Shown in pieces: positions 10,895 to 22,079 of a stretch of 64,000 nucleotides of DNA (position 1 is its first letter; every line of letters begins with the position of its first letter). The stretch lies in NCBI RefSeq assembly GCF_036898095.1, contig NC_090726.1:41975571-42039570 (forward strand), read 5' to 3'. The translations under genes and the position numbers were made by a program. The stretch is from Palaemon carinicauda (taxonomy: Eukaryota; Arthropoda; Malacostraca; Decapoda; Palaemonidae). The notes under the pieces were generated by a model, which was not told the DNA's origin, ran no database searches, and saw only the letters and a program-made list of their open reading frames with translations.

Positions 10895-10968
10895 AGGACC
10901 CTTTTCACCGGGCGTCACAGGTCTCTCCCCAGAAATAGATTTTTCCTTCGTCAAAATCCCTTTTTAAA
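10895..10968 (+). mobile_element. Isolated terminus of an element-C-type DIRS retrotransposon
   Basis: Contains CAGAAATAGATTTTTCCT, CGTCAAAATCCCTTTT and a GGGCGTCACAGG version of the GGGCGGCACAGG motif. All of these are in the same order as in the terminus and internal region of element C (26357-26420 and 26698-26760). No coding sequence adjoins it. It marks an older insertion of the same family that has been almost completely lost. Confidence 0.7.
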
Positions 10969-10969
10969 G

Positions 10970-12160
10970 TGGCTGCATATTTAAATTTAACCAGACATTG
11001 ACGAAAACCAACTATGTCAAAATGTCAGTTTTTGAAATTGTCACTGGATAGATAAATATTATGAAGACAAGTTCTTTAAGCTCATACAATAGGCAAAAAA
11101 TAAATTTCCCCTTTTTAATTTTCAATTATCTTTCCAGATTGGAGCCCACCTCGGTATCGTGTTCATGTAGAAGAGAACCCTTCCTAAGAAGAGTGGAAAC
11201 TTATATACAACACATGAGAAATATGTTTCCATTTATTGCTGGTAGGAGAGTTTAACCAATTTACCTTTTTTCTTCTGAGAAAAGATAAGTATGATGGACA
11301 TACATAGCAGGGAGTATAAATGTTACTGTAAGCTTATCATATTTGTTCCTACACAAATACAAACATTACAGCCTAGTTAGATACAGCTGTCAAAACTTAC
11401 AAAGGTAGCGGTAGTTAGCTGGAAGGTGTTAGGCAAGCCTCAGCCACCCTACTGGTCACTGAGCTTCCACTTTGTTTTCTGCCTCCGAGTAGTACAGATG
11501 TAATTCCTGCGTCTTCATCTGGCAGTTTTAATCTGTTGCTTTTTTTTTAGATAAATGTGTTGGCAAATCATTGCATTCCAGGAACATTTAGAAATGATTT
11601 GATGTTGTTTTCCAATAACTGCTCCTGTGTGACAGTTTTCTTTGCAAACTTGCTGATTTCTACATTCTTGTTCTAATTGGACAGCATTCCTGTTTGCTTT
11701 TTATTCCCTTGCTTCTGAAAACAAAATCTTAAACCTTAGGAGTTTGGTAATCCTTAGACATTGATGTGGTCTGCCAGATTAAAACAATTTTGCTGCTGCC
11801 AAGTGTGAAAGGGAAGGGCTCCACCCTTCTTACCTTCAGTGTATTTTCAATTCCGGGAAGGTGCTAAGGACATATCTCGTGTTTGTGCTGTCTCTTCTTA
11901 AGAGTTTTTGTGCTCTTCCCCCATTAGATTGTCGTCATCAGCCTGTATGACCCGATAGAAGGGGAACTTCAAATTCTTCCTTCTCCTCTGCCTCAACTTT
12001 GTGAGAGAGTCTGCACTGCTACTTCTAGATGAAAACAAGTAGAAGACATCATCAAGGATATCCAGGAAGACCAACCGATAGGGGTCTATTTTAGGCGACT
12101 CCTACCTTTGCTTTCCTTGTGGTGGAGAGAGTGCAGTACAAGGAACTTCCTTCCTTAAGT
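10970..12160. other. Non-coding stretch, nothing recognised
   Basis: Mixed-composition DNA with only short chance ORFs; no terminal repeats were found. Confidence 0.4.
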
Positions 12161-12162
12161 AA

Positions 12163-12590
12163 GTGCAGAAAGTTGTCCCATAGTGGAAAGGAACAATGGC
12201 ATACTCAACTCTGGGGATGTGTCTGGCTACTCGGTACTCCTACACTTTTTACCAGTACTTGCTTTCATACCCTGAGAAGTGCGTAGAGTTAGCCATAGTG
12301 GTAAGAAACATAGGCACACAACTTTCGTACAAGGCTGAGCACACACACTGCCTATCAGGATGAAGGGTGCCGTCCTAATTTTCTCTTCCTGGAGAGTCGC
12401 TCTCTCCCTTTAGGGATAGAGGGGAGCAATGCATGCCGAGAGTTGCCCCTTAACTGGAAGAAATATCGGTATGTGCTGCTTCTATACTTGTGTACAGTAC
12501 TGTACTGGGAGGAATGCGTACCAGAATTTATCCCATAATGGGAAGAAAGGTCAGCAGGCACTACTCTTGGTTTCGTGTCAAATGCATTGC
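12163..12590 (+). repeat. Old, diverged tandem repeat of about 110 bp, four units
   Basis: The same order of words recurs near 12170, 12278, 12428 and 12505. A segment like AAGTGCGTAGAGTTG is followed by CCCATAGTGG or CCATAATGGG, then by AAGAAA and GGCACAC or GGCACTA. The units are diverged by many substitutions and length changes, so the array is old. The ORFs through it are not conserved between units. Confidence 0.5.
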
Positions 12591-12701
12591 CCTTGGCCAA
12601 GCACTGCTACTTCGCCTGAAGAAGAAGATATCTCTAATCTACTAAGACTGATCAACGCAAGGTCTTGCCGCTTAAAGACTCAGACCATACTGCCTTCCAA
12701 G

Positions 12702-12818
12702 TTCACCTGAGATCCAAGTTCTCCTGAGATCCAAGTTCACCTGAGATCCAATTTCACCTGAGATCCAAGTTCACCTGAGCTCTAAGTTCACCTGATATCT
12801 AAATGCACCTGGGATCCC
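12702..12818 (+). repeat. 17-bp tandem repeat, about seven units
   Basis: Units of the type TTCACCTGAGATCCAAG follow one another with 0-4 differences. The 17-bp period is not a multiple of three and no coding frame is maintained. Confidence 0.85.
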
Positions 12819-12819
12819 C

Positions 12820-15520
12820 ACACTAGGTGTCAACGCTCTTAGTTTTCACATGATCAGTCTCCACACGCTCGGTCTACATGATCAACGAATATGACTGTAA
12901 TGACATCAACAGATCATCTGTTTCCTAGTGATGGATCCTCCACATTTCTGGTATCCATTCCCACCAGCATTCCACGTGGTTCTGGGATCTATGCGTTGTT
13001 CTCCATGATCAATGAACAGAGGGATGGCGCTCGCAAGAAGCATAACAACATTGGCAGACTCTCTCATCATAAACCTCTTCCTCACCTGTCTCCTGCTAAC
13101 TTACCCTTATGCAACTGAGATCTACTTGCTTGTTGGTCTCATTGGAAAGAATAAAAGAGTATGTCCTAGAACTCTTACTTTCTGGCTTCGTGAAACAACC
13201 TGACTTGCTTTTTCTGCAAGCAATGAGATAAAAGGACAATCCCATACTCGAAAGTATGAAGTCGAACATATCGGCGCTCTCCAGCTCTCAGGAAGAACTT
13301 GTCTGGGAACAGTTTGTGTAGATGAGCCGGGTGACAACAGACAACCTTCACTGCCCATTACTCACAAGTACCTGGATACCTGTGTCCTTAGCCTGGCAGT
13401 AGTTGCTCAACATATCATGTATCAAACCTAGCTCCTTCATAGGACAAGAACATCTCTTCTAAGATACCGTGACTTACGTCCAGACTGAGAGTTAAATTTA
13501 ACTGGCCCCTTTACTTCCTCTTTTTTGCCCATCCATGGGGTGTAGCATTGAGTCCTATATTTGCTGGACTGCAGACCAGATGCAGGTAAGCTGTATGATT
13601 GAGCAACTTTCCATAATAAAACAGTTTTGTTTAGGTGTATATCCCCCATACCCCCAATATGATGGGGAGGATGGACAAATTTATGCAAACCCATTTTCCA
13701 TAATGACTAGACATTCAAGACATGTCATAATGACCAGACATTCTGAAATGCCTCCACATGGATATAGGTTCTTCTTTAACTCTGCCAGCCATTGGTAGTG
13801 ACCTAGTTTAACATCTGCCTCATCTTCTTGGCCAGGTTGTTAGAAGATTGACAGGGCTCATCACTATCGCTTCTATACAAGAAGTGCTTCGAAATTTCCC
13901 AGGAAAGTAACCAGCCACCTTGGTTATAGGTACTTCCTCCCATCCAAGAATAAATCTCATATTAAAGGATGATGGTTTGTATTTGTATAGAAGCGAATCA
14001 TACATCTTTTACAGTAATTTATATTTTTCATTAACTTTGAGTTATATTTCTGCCTCAACCACTCTTCTAGTCCTAGGTTTAAGGTCAAAGTGGGAGCTCA
14101 GTAGCCTGTCATGTTGGTTTGACTTACCAGCCACCCTCCGCCTAACTACCACGACCTCGTTAAGATTAACAGCCATGCCCAGCTTCACTCCTATGGAAAA
14201 ACTCAGGTTTGCATGATTAGGATTAGGAAAAATGGAAATGGGTACTTTTTAAAATGTGGCTTTTTTTCTGTAGGAAAATTTCTACTCGCATTCTACTCAT
14301 AACCATATGATCATATTAGATTTATAGGTATTTATTTTTGTACATTGTTTCTAAGTAAAAGACCCAAAAATTCCTTTTACAGGCCTTTTTATGAGTATCT
14401 GCTTGAAAGATTCTTGCATAACTTTGGGAATTATGACAGTGTATAACATTCAGTGAAAGGGGGTAGCTATTAGATAAAAATAACTTATGAATCTGAAGGG
14501 TATGTATCCATAAGTAAAAATCAACATTAAAGTCATGAAACTATTTTTAAGACCTTTTTTCAAAACTATGATAAACATTTTAAGCTTGGTGGAATTTTTC
14601 CACATTACTAGACTCTGTTCATTGATTATTCAAACATATGAATTAACTTCTGACTGTTGCTTTTATGGGTTGGTAAATTTGAGTTGGATAGGTTTAATAA
14701 CTTAAAATCTAATTTTGATTATGTTTATTTCTGAAAACTTTTTGTCTGCATATTAATAGTCAATAATAAGTTGAAACTTTGAAAAAAGTTGACTTTTTTA
14801 TTTATATAATTTTGAAATTTGCTGTTATTTAGAGTCAGGCTTATAAGTCTCTATTGCTAAACTTAGATTTCCTATGGACATTATATACCTATTTCTGGAG
14901 ACTTTTTATTTGTTAACCTCTCTAAAAGATATTTTGAAAGATTGGATATTTAGGCCAGCTTCAGTTACTAGAAGATTTCCTGCTAAAGAAAATATAAACC
15001 TTACTTTTTATTAGGAATGTGTATGATAGATGCATTACTGTGTTGACTTTTATTGCAGTGATTTATCTTACAGATATGGGTAAATTCACCGAAAATTATA
15101 TTCCTTGAGGAGTATGCTTTGATATTCTAAGTATGGCCTGTCCATGAATTTTGAAAATTGCTGTAAAGATTTCAAGTGCTTCCACTGCTAGACTTCACAT
15201 TCAATAGTTTTTCCTTCGAGATGTGTCAGCTAGGTTTATGCTTTGTTGGCAGTTATGCTTGCTAAATGTTGTTCATCTGTACAACTTCTTTATAGGTACA
15301 GTATTGTGTTAACAGCTGCAAGCGCTGATGGCATTCCTAAACTTTTCAGAACCATTAATTACTGGGAGATTGAAGTCGCCAGGATACTGTTGTTTTATTG
15401 TAGACAGTTTTTTTCTTTATGCATAAAGCAGTTCTTCGTAGAATGAGGTCCTGTAGCAAGGTAGTGAAACTAGCGCACATTATGCGACAATACTGAATTA
15501 TTCTTGCAGAATCCCTTCTT
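12820..15520. other. Non-coding stretch, nothing recognised
   Basis: Chance ORFs only. A small duplication containing CATAATGACCAGACATTC occurs near 13700-13745. Otherwise AT-rich from 14200. Confidence 0.4.
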
Positions 15521-15529
15521 CCTATAACT

Positions 15530-15670
15530 GCGCCACTTTTTACCCTCTTATTTTACCTCTGTTCCTACAAGCCTTCCTGTCTTCCATCTTGCTATCCAAC
15601 CCCTTCACTTTTGCTTCACAGTGCAACTGAGTGTTGTTTCCCATTGCACCTCAGTGATGAATAGCTTCTA
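15530..15670 (+). repeat. Dispersed repeat R2, copy 1
   Basis: Shares CTTCCATCTTGCTATCCAAC plus a pyrimidine-rich surround with the stretch at about 16235-16325 (CTTCCATCTTGCTCTCCAAC), and is followed by GTGCAACTG and CACCTCAGTGATGAATAG. A short non-coding family, possibly the remains of an old retroelement. Confidence 0.45.
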
Positions 15671-16199
15671 CAGCTATTCCAGTCTACACTTATACCATTT
15701 TATTTGAATTATTTTACATATGAGTTTGTCTACATTAGAGCCATTGGTTTTAAAAGAAAGATTCACCTGTGTCTGTAGATGTACAGTATAGGAGTCTGCA
15801 TCTTTCACCCACTCTTAAATCATCCTTTATTAGCGTTTAAGAGGTGTAGTTTTCTGGAGTTGCTAGCATCTGTGTCCCGTAGGAATGGTTATTTGATACT
15901 TATACATTTGAGAATCTGCCATTGCAAACTCCCTGTTTTCTTCTTTGTGTTTTTGTCTACGTAAGATAACCCTTAGATTATATTAAATGTTGATCATGAT
16001 ATATTTGTTTCCAAAATTATTTTACTGCTACCAGAGAAAAAAAATGGGGCTCATTCTCCACTTGAATGTTGATCTAGATATATGATTGCTGAGGCTGTGA
16101 TCAGTCGTTCAGATATAGCAGTCATACAGGAATGTAGATCCTCTGATTAGAACGTTCATTGGGGGCTGTGCACCTCATGCGATGCAATTTAGTCTTTAG

Positions 16200-16330
16200 T
16201 TATGAGTCTGCAGAGTTTCTTTGGCCCCTAGCTACACTTTCTTTTATATCTTTCTATCCTACGTCCATTGTTACTGCCTTTCTTCCATCTTGCTCTCCAA
16301 CCTCTTCTAACTTTTATGGTTTTTCCTAGG
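16200..16330 (+). repeat. Dispersed repeat R2, copy 2
   Basis: Second copy of the pyrimidine-rich repeat described at 15530-15670. It lies directly upstream of element B, which inserted shortly after it at 16514. Confidence 0.4.
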
Positions 16331-16540
16331 GGAGCTTGGATAATAAATTGCCTCACAGACCCCATAGTGCCAGGCCATATAACCTTAATCCCCTTAATCC
16401 ATAAATCAAAAACAATCTTACATGAGAACGTGATGCATTCAAAGAGTGGGTTTATCACAAGTTTAAAAGTTCTCAAGTCCAACATGATCAACATGCTAAC
16501 GCCTTACTCGCCATTTGTTCCGTAACCGAAATACAAACCA

Positions 16541-16702
16541 CGCTATTTACAAAGGGTTATTACTTTTAGCGTAGCTGAAATGGCGAGCCATTAGAATTTA
16601 ACGAGGGTGTATTACCCCCGCGCTAGTTAGCGGGGGGTAGGGGAGTGGTAGCTAGCTACCCCTCCTCCCCCTCACACACAGGTGAATACTCACTTTCACT
16701 TT
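16541..16702 (+). repeat. Element B left inverted terminal repeat
   Basis: Pairs with 24496-24655. It contains its own smaller hairpin, CCCCGCGCTAGTTAGCGGGG, and the palindrome GTAGCTAGCTAC. The outer 27 bp (16514-16540) differ from the right end, as expected for DIRS elements, and are copied in the internal region. Confidence 0.9.
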
Positions 16703-16965
16703 TGGCTCGGACTGTGACAGACGTCTCTGTCTTGGTCCTCGCTTGGCAGCCATTGTCTGTTTTGTCTTTACTTAATCGCTTACTTTTCTTTTACTCAATA
16801 TATATGTAAACATGTTTTCATGTTTGTATATATATTTGAGTATAGAAATAAGTAAGTTTCCTTTTCAGATGTGTGTGTGTAGTGTACGATATCTACGTGG
16901 AGGCCTCGGCAGTAGGCCACCACGGCCTAATTTTATGGGTTGCGATCGAGTTTGACTTCGGTCTT

Positions 16966-16984
16966 TCTCTCTCTCTCTCTCTCT
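16966..16984 (+). repeat. (TC)n microsatellite
   Basis: About nine TC units inside the element B leader. Confidence 0.8.
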
Positions 16985-17399
16985 TGAGGTCGTTCACCCT
17001 TTTACTATGTTTTACTACGCCCTTGTAGCTTCCTTCCCGTGTGGGTGGGGTTGCTACGCCGTACATTTTGTCTCAATTAGTTTATGAATCTAATTGTAGT
17101 TGTTAATTTTTCAGCTTGTAGAACGATTCCTTTCGGGGTTTTCGTTTTTTTCTTTAGTGTTCATTCATTTTTAAATTACATAGTTACATAATTATAATTG
17201 TTATAATTCTGTTTTGGTTACAGCTCTCCTTCCGCGAGTGTAAGTGGTTGTGAGGGCACGTGCCTGTTGTGTAATTCTTGTTCCTTTTCCTCGGGATTCC
17301 TCTTCGGAGCCTTCCCGGGGGAATGAATGTGTACTAATATTATTTGTTTTATTTTTTTACAGTTACCGATCTAGTTCGTTTCTGTAATATAGCAACGGT

Positions 17400-18504
17400 G
17401 TGAGCTGTCTGGTTGAGTCCTGGGGATTCGGCTGTTGCTGCCTCCCCCCTTGTATTGTCGTCAGGGGCGTGTCTCCTTCTACTGGTAGTACTCCCGTGTC
17501 GACGGACAGCTCTCCAGTTCATTTTAGAACAGTCAGGAGGCTTGCCTCCTTGGGCGGATAACTTTCCTTCCGAGGGAAGTTTTTTTTTCCTGTCCAGGCT
17601 TGAGCTTTTCCTCTTTTGGGGGGTTCTTCTCTTGCCTTTTTTTCGTGCGACTATGCTCTTGGTGCTGAGCGGTCGCACCTGCAGTTTCGCTCAAGGGGCT
17701 GGGCAACTGCAGGAGCTCCTCTTCGGAGGATTGCCCCTTTTAGGTCACTGGCTGACCAGTCTCTTCCACGAAGTGTTTCTCTTTCGTTCGCGAGAGAGTA
17801 CACTCATAGAGACTCCTCTTCGGAGGTTTCTTCTGTTGCTGTTGCTGTTGGCCTCCCTCGCCGTAAGGCCCTCCGTCCGCCTCGTCGTAAGGGCCTCTCA
17901 TCTCCCTATAAGGGTGCTTGAGGCGCCTTTTTGAATCTCCGTTTGCAGCCTACAACTTCTTTTTCTCGATCTTCCGTCTTGGTGCAGATGGACAGCAGTC
18001 TAATCTCGTCTTCCGACGGGCAACGGTCTTCCCGACGGACAACGGTCTTCCCGACGGACAGCGGTCTTCCGACGGACATCAGTCTCCCGGCGGACAACGA
18101 TCCCTTCGGGGCAAAGGGTTGCCCCCACGGGGGTTCTTCCCTTGCGTGTCAGGGTTTCCCTGCGCGCCCTTCTGCTCATCAGCGCTCTCCTGTTCGTCAG
18201 CGCTTTCAAGATGATCTTCCCTGCGGTTCCTGTTACGTGCCCTGTGCGCCCACGTTCGCCCTCGCGATCTAGAACTTCGGTTCAGGTCGGGGTCAAGGAC
18301 TCTTCTTCTTTGCGCAGGCTTCCACGCGTAGCCTTCTGCTCGTCAGCGATCATCAGCTCGTCAGCGATCATCAGCTCGCCAGCGATCGTCAGCTCGTCAG
18401 CGATCATCAGCTCGCCAGCGATCTCCGGATCGCCCACGTGTGTTACAGCTGGCACGCCAACGTTCTCCAACACTTCTGAAGGAACATGGTTCGCCAGCTA
18501 CTAG
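17400..18504 (+). pseudogene. Element B gag-like region, N-terminal remnants
   Basis: Broken open frames (17413-17934, 17931-18272, 18142-18504) of GC-richer, Ser/Arg/Pro-biased sequence between the leader and the tandem arrays. Position within the element suggests gag. I see no clear Cys-rich module like those of A and D. CTTCCCGACGGACA-type repeats occur at 18010-18090. Not a working gene in this copy. Confidence 0.4.
18335..18430 (+). repeat. 18-bp tandem repeat (TCAGCGATCATCAGCTCG)
   Basis: Five to six units with TCAGCTCGTCAGCGATCA or TCAGCTCGCCAGCGATCG variants. The period is a multiple of three. Confidence 0.85.
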
Positions 18505-18962
18505 CTCAACTCGGATGCTGATCGCCATCGCGCGACCCTCAACTGCAGATGCTGATCGCCATCGCGCGACCCTCAACTGCGGATGCTGATCGCCATCGCG
18601 CGACCCTCAACTGCGGATGCTGATCGCCATCGCGCGACCCTCAACTGCGGATGCTGATCGCCATCGCGCGACCCTCAACTGCGGATGCTGATCGCCATCG
18701 CGCGACCCTCAACTGCGGATGCTGATCGCCATCGCGCGACCCTCAACTGCGGATGCTGATCGCCATCGCGCGACCCTCAACTGCGGATGCTGATCGCCAT
18801 CGCGCGACCCTCAACTGCGGATGCTGATCGCCATCGCGCGACCCTCAACTGCGGATGCTGATCGCCATCGCGCGACCCTCAACTGCGGATGCTGATCGCC
18901 ATCGCGCGACCCTCAACTGCGGATGCTGATCGCCATCGCGCAACCCTCAACTGCGGATGCTG
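18504..18962 (+). repeat. 34-bp tandem array, about 13 near-identical units
   Basis: Each unit contains GGATGCTGATCGCCATCGCG and ends ACCCTCAACTGC. Units are almost identical, so expansion was recent. Because 34 is not a multiple of three and every unit contains TGA, each forward frame meets a stop at least every third unit (102 bp). No protein can be read through the array. It looks like an 11-bp-shorter derivative of the 45-bp units that follow. Confidence 0.9.
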
Positions 18963-19560
18963 ATCGCACGACCCTGCATGATCGCCCGCTTACGCATGCT
19001 GCTCCTCATCGCACAACCCTGAACGATCGCCCTCATGCGGATGCTGATCACCATCGCACCCTTTCACGCGATCATTCACCTGCGCATGCTGCTCGCCATC
19101 GCACAACCCTGAACGATTGCCCGCTTACGCATGCTGCTCCTCATCGCACCACCCTGAACGATCGCCCTCCTGCAGATGCTGATCACCATCGCACCCTTTC
19201 ACGCGATCATTCACCTGCGCATGCTGCTCGCCATCGCACAACCCTGAACGATTGCCCGCTTACGCATGCTGCTCGCCATCGCACAACCCTGAACGATTGC
19301 CCGCTTACGCATGCTGCTCCTCATCGCACAACCCTGAACGATCGCCCTCTTGCGGATGCTGATCACCATCGCACCCTTTCACGCGATCATTCACCTGCGC
19401 ATGCTGCTCGCCATCGCACAACCCTGCACGATTGCCCGCTTACGCATGCTGCTCCTCATCGCACAACCCTGAACGCTCGCCCTCTTGCGGATGCTGATCA
19501 CCATCGCACCCTATCACGCGATCATTCACCTACACATGCTGCTCGCCATCGCTTACCGCC
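18963..19560 (+). repeat. 45-bp units in a 135-bp higher-order array
   Basis: Three related 45-bp (15-codon) units alternate. One encodes HAAPHRTTLND, one DADHHRTLSRDHSP and one HAARHRTTLNDCPLT. The trio repeats about four times with small changes. The arrangement is that of a higher-order satellite. In the forward frame from 18923 it is open and would give a His/Arg/Asp-rich low-complexity protein. Confidence 0.85.
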
Positions 19561-19671
19561 AGCGATCTTCTTCACCTACGCGGCAGCACGATCCCTCGCC
19601 GTCACGCCATCGCTTGCGTTCGTCGCCTCGAACACGTGTTCATTTACCTGCCCACCCTCACGCCCATTCGC

Positions 19672-19920
19672 CTGCGTGCCCGCGCGATCGCTCGCCTGCG
19701 CGCCCGCGCGATCGCTCGCCTGCGCGCCCGCGCGATCGCTCGCCTGCGCGCCCGCGCGATCGCTCGCCTGCGCGCCCGTGCGATCGATCGCCTGCGCGCC
19801 CGCGCGATCGCTCGCCTGCGCGCCCGCGCGACCGCTCGCCTGCGCGCCCGCGCGACCGCTCGCCTGCGCGCCCGCGCGACCACTCGCCTGTGCGCCCGCG
19901 CGACCATTCGCCTTTGCGCG
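19672..19920. repeat. 24-bp GC-rich tandem array, open in all six frames
   Basis: About ten units containing CGCGCGATCGCTCGCCTGCG, which is itself rich in self-complementary words (CGATCG, GCGCGC). One unit reads CGATCGATCG. The unit contains no stop in any frame of either strand, so long ORFs appear in all six frames here. They carry no evidence of being genes. Confidence 0.9.
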
Positions 19921-20096
19921 GCCGTTCGCCCTCGCGCGACCATAGTTCGCGGCGAATTCCACAGCCGGTGGTAGCAGCAGGGACGCGTGCTCCTAGGCGG
20001 CACTCGGGATCACCTCCATCCAAGCACAGGTTGGTAGTGCAGGACGAAGACAGGTCAGTACAGCATTCTTCCCACCTTCTTTTCAGGCAGGAACCG

Positions 20097-20584
20097 TCGT
20101 GTCCTCTCCAAAGGATCGCCCGATCCCTTTCACCTTAGCGAGGATTTCGGACTCTGTGTCCTTGGAGCAGCAGACATGGTTTGATCCGCTGGCACGGGCG
20201 TTAATGAGGGTTATGAAACCAGCACTCACCGGCCAGGGTAACAAACCAGCGGCTGTCTCTCCTACGCTGAAGAGAAAGAGAGGAGTGGACTTCGTGGTGA
20301 CTTCCCCCAGGGCGAAGTTGGTTCCCAAGAGGTCGGTCTCGAGGGTCCCCTCTCCTGCACGAGTACTCTCTCCTTCTCCCGCCCTGGAAGGATTTTTGGC
20401 GGGGGGGCTTTCCGTTCAAGATTTCTCCATCGGACAAGGGGTGACTGCTTACCTCTTCCTCTGGGAGCTTACCAGGTTCTTTCCCTCCTCGGTTACGGCC
20501 CGAGGTTTGGTTCAAGGAAGCTACAGGAAGATCAAGGGTACTTTCCTCCTCTCGAGCTCAGGCACCTTGGCCTTTCGTCGTTAA
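20097..20584 (+). pseudogene. Element B gag-like region, C-terminal part
   Basis: Open for about 160 codons, starting SSPKDRPIPFTL and including WFDPLARALMRVM and a KRKRG basic patch. Position before RT fits the gag C-terminus. It is followed by stops and frame changes before the RT remnants. Confidence 0.4.
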
Positions 20585-21239
20585 GTATCTACTTGCGGAC
20601 AAGCTCGATGTTGTACCATCTGGACGCGCTGACTGAAGGCTTCCTTCGGGTGTCTCATCTGTGGAGGTCAACGACCTCAGACACCCTTCCATCCTTGAGA
20701 AGAGTTTTGTCTTTGCCCAAGGACAGAGACTTAGACATCTGCTGTGCGGAGTAAATCGACTTCCGGTTCCACTCCTCCAAGGCGTTTTCTTCCAGACTCT
20801 GCAGGGCTCCAGCTCCCTTTTCTTTCAACCACGTCGGCCTAAGTTATCGGCTACGACAACTGGGACAAGGTGTCCAATTGCAGTTTCCTCCTGTCAGGAA
20901 CAGATGGCACGGGAGACTCCCCCGGGGGGGGCATAGTCCTAAAAGGAGTTCACGAACTCTAGGATTGCAGGTTTTTTTTTGCTGGGAGGATGCTTAAGGT
21001 TACTCATCCGAATGACAGCTTCCCGAGGCCCATTCCCGCACAATCTCTGTGAGTAGCCAAGGATATCGCGCCTGCCGTCTCTGTCAGCGAATTCAGTGTC
21101 TCTGAACCTCTATGCCATAGCATCAGCAGAGTTGCCCGGTTGGGCAGAATGATCCATACCTTAGGCGAAGGTCTTCCTTAGGATCATCGACGGCTTCACC
21201 CCCGGCCCCCTCAGTCGATCCTTTCTTGTAAGGAAGGAT

Positions 21240-21725
21240 CTGAGAGGGGATGTCCATAGTCGACCTCTCAGCCCTGATCAAGTTTGTCGAACAAACTTCG
21301 GCCAGCGTAGACCAGCAGAATCGATCAGACTGGTAACGAGGCGACAGGACTCCTTTAACCCTGGATCGGAAGGACGGGTACTTTCAGTTTCCATTCCATC
21401 CATCTTCCAGGGTGCTCGTCGAATTCAGCCTAAACTGCAAGTATTCCTGCTTATGATGCAGTGTGGCTATCCCGCCGTGGCATAGCAGGTTTGTTTCCCC
21501 AGAGAACTCTCCCTGCCTTCCTCTTGGCCGCTCAGGTGCAGACTTCCGCCTCCTCTGCTGTTTGGAGGGCTGGTCAACTCCGGTAGGCTCGGGTTTCGAC
21601 CTTCTTCAGCGCCGGGAAAAGCTTCCGAATGCTGACCATGAGTGTGGGCTCATGGTATTTTGCTTGGAGCCTTCTCTTCCTCTGCCTCAACATCTGGAGT
21701 ATCTGGCCATGATATTGAGTCAACC
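21240..21725 (+). pseudogene. Element B reverse transcriptase remnant with altered active site
   Basis: Recognisable RT blocks in shifting frames. LIKFVEQTSASV near 21275 comes first. DRKDGYFQFPFHPSSRVL at about 21363-21420 aligns with the DLKDAYFHVPIHP block of the family. RLLCCLEGWS at about 21550 stands where the family has YLDDWL, and LEYLAMIL near 21690 where it has YLGM. The catalytic Asp pair has become Glu-Gly. With several in-frame stops the enzyme cannot work. Confidence 0.7.
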
Positions 21726-21823
21726 GCCTTACCACGTTGGAAACCCCGCTTCTCGTCCGTCCAGCGAGGTTAAGCAACGTCGGTACTTGGATGGGTGACC
21801 ACCTGGGGACGCCAGATTCTGTT
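21726..21823 (+). pseudogene. 5S rRNA-derived fragment inside element B
   Basis: Segments match the conserved core of metazoan 5S rRNA in order: CCTTACCACGTTG, TCTCGTCCG, GTTAAGCAACGTCGG, then TACTTGGATGGGTGACCACC and TGGGGACGCCAG. About ten bases between the GTCGG and GTACTTGG blocks are missing compared with the usual gene, which removes the intermediate promoter element while the box-C-like part (GATGGGTGACC) remains. It lies immediately downstream of the RT remnant. Recognised from memory of 5S sequences, not from a search. Confidence 0.75.
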
Positions 21824-22079
21824 ACCACATCCTCCGAGCCTTCCTTTCGGTTGACTGTGGCAAGACTGAGGAGAGTCGCAGTACCTGTTCTCAGTCAAGC
21901 AGAGTTTTCAGCCCTACCTTGGAACGTTTCCTAGTTCTTCTTTCCTCATTGACCCGTTTATAGTCCGAACGGTCGCCTCAGGATAAGTTCCATGTGGGGC
22001 GATCCAAGTTCCGGTGGCTTCAGGCAATGTTTAACCGGACTCCCTGGCCCTATGGGACCAGCGGAACTATTAAACCTGC

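Noticed and set aside
18923..19945. 340-residue His/Arg/Ala-rich ORF as a real protein
   Set aside because: It arises from tandem arrays; the 34-bp array just upstream blocks any continuous gag frame.
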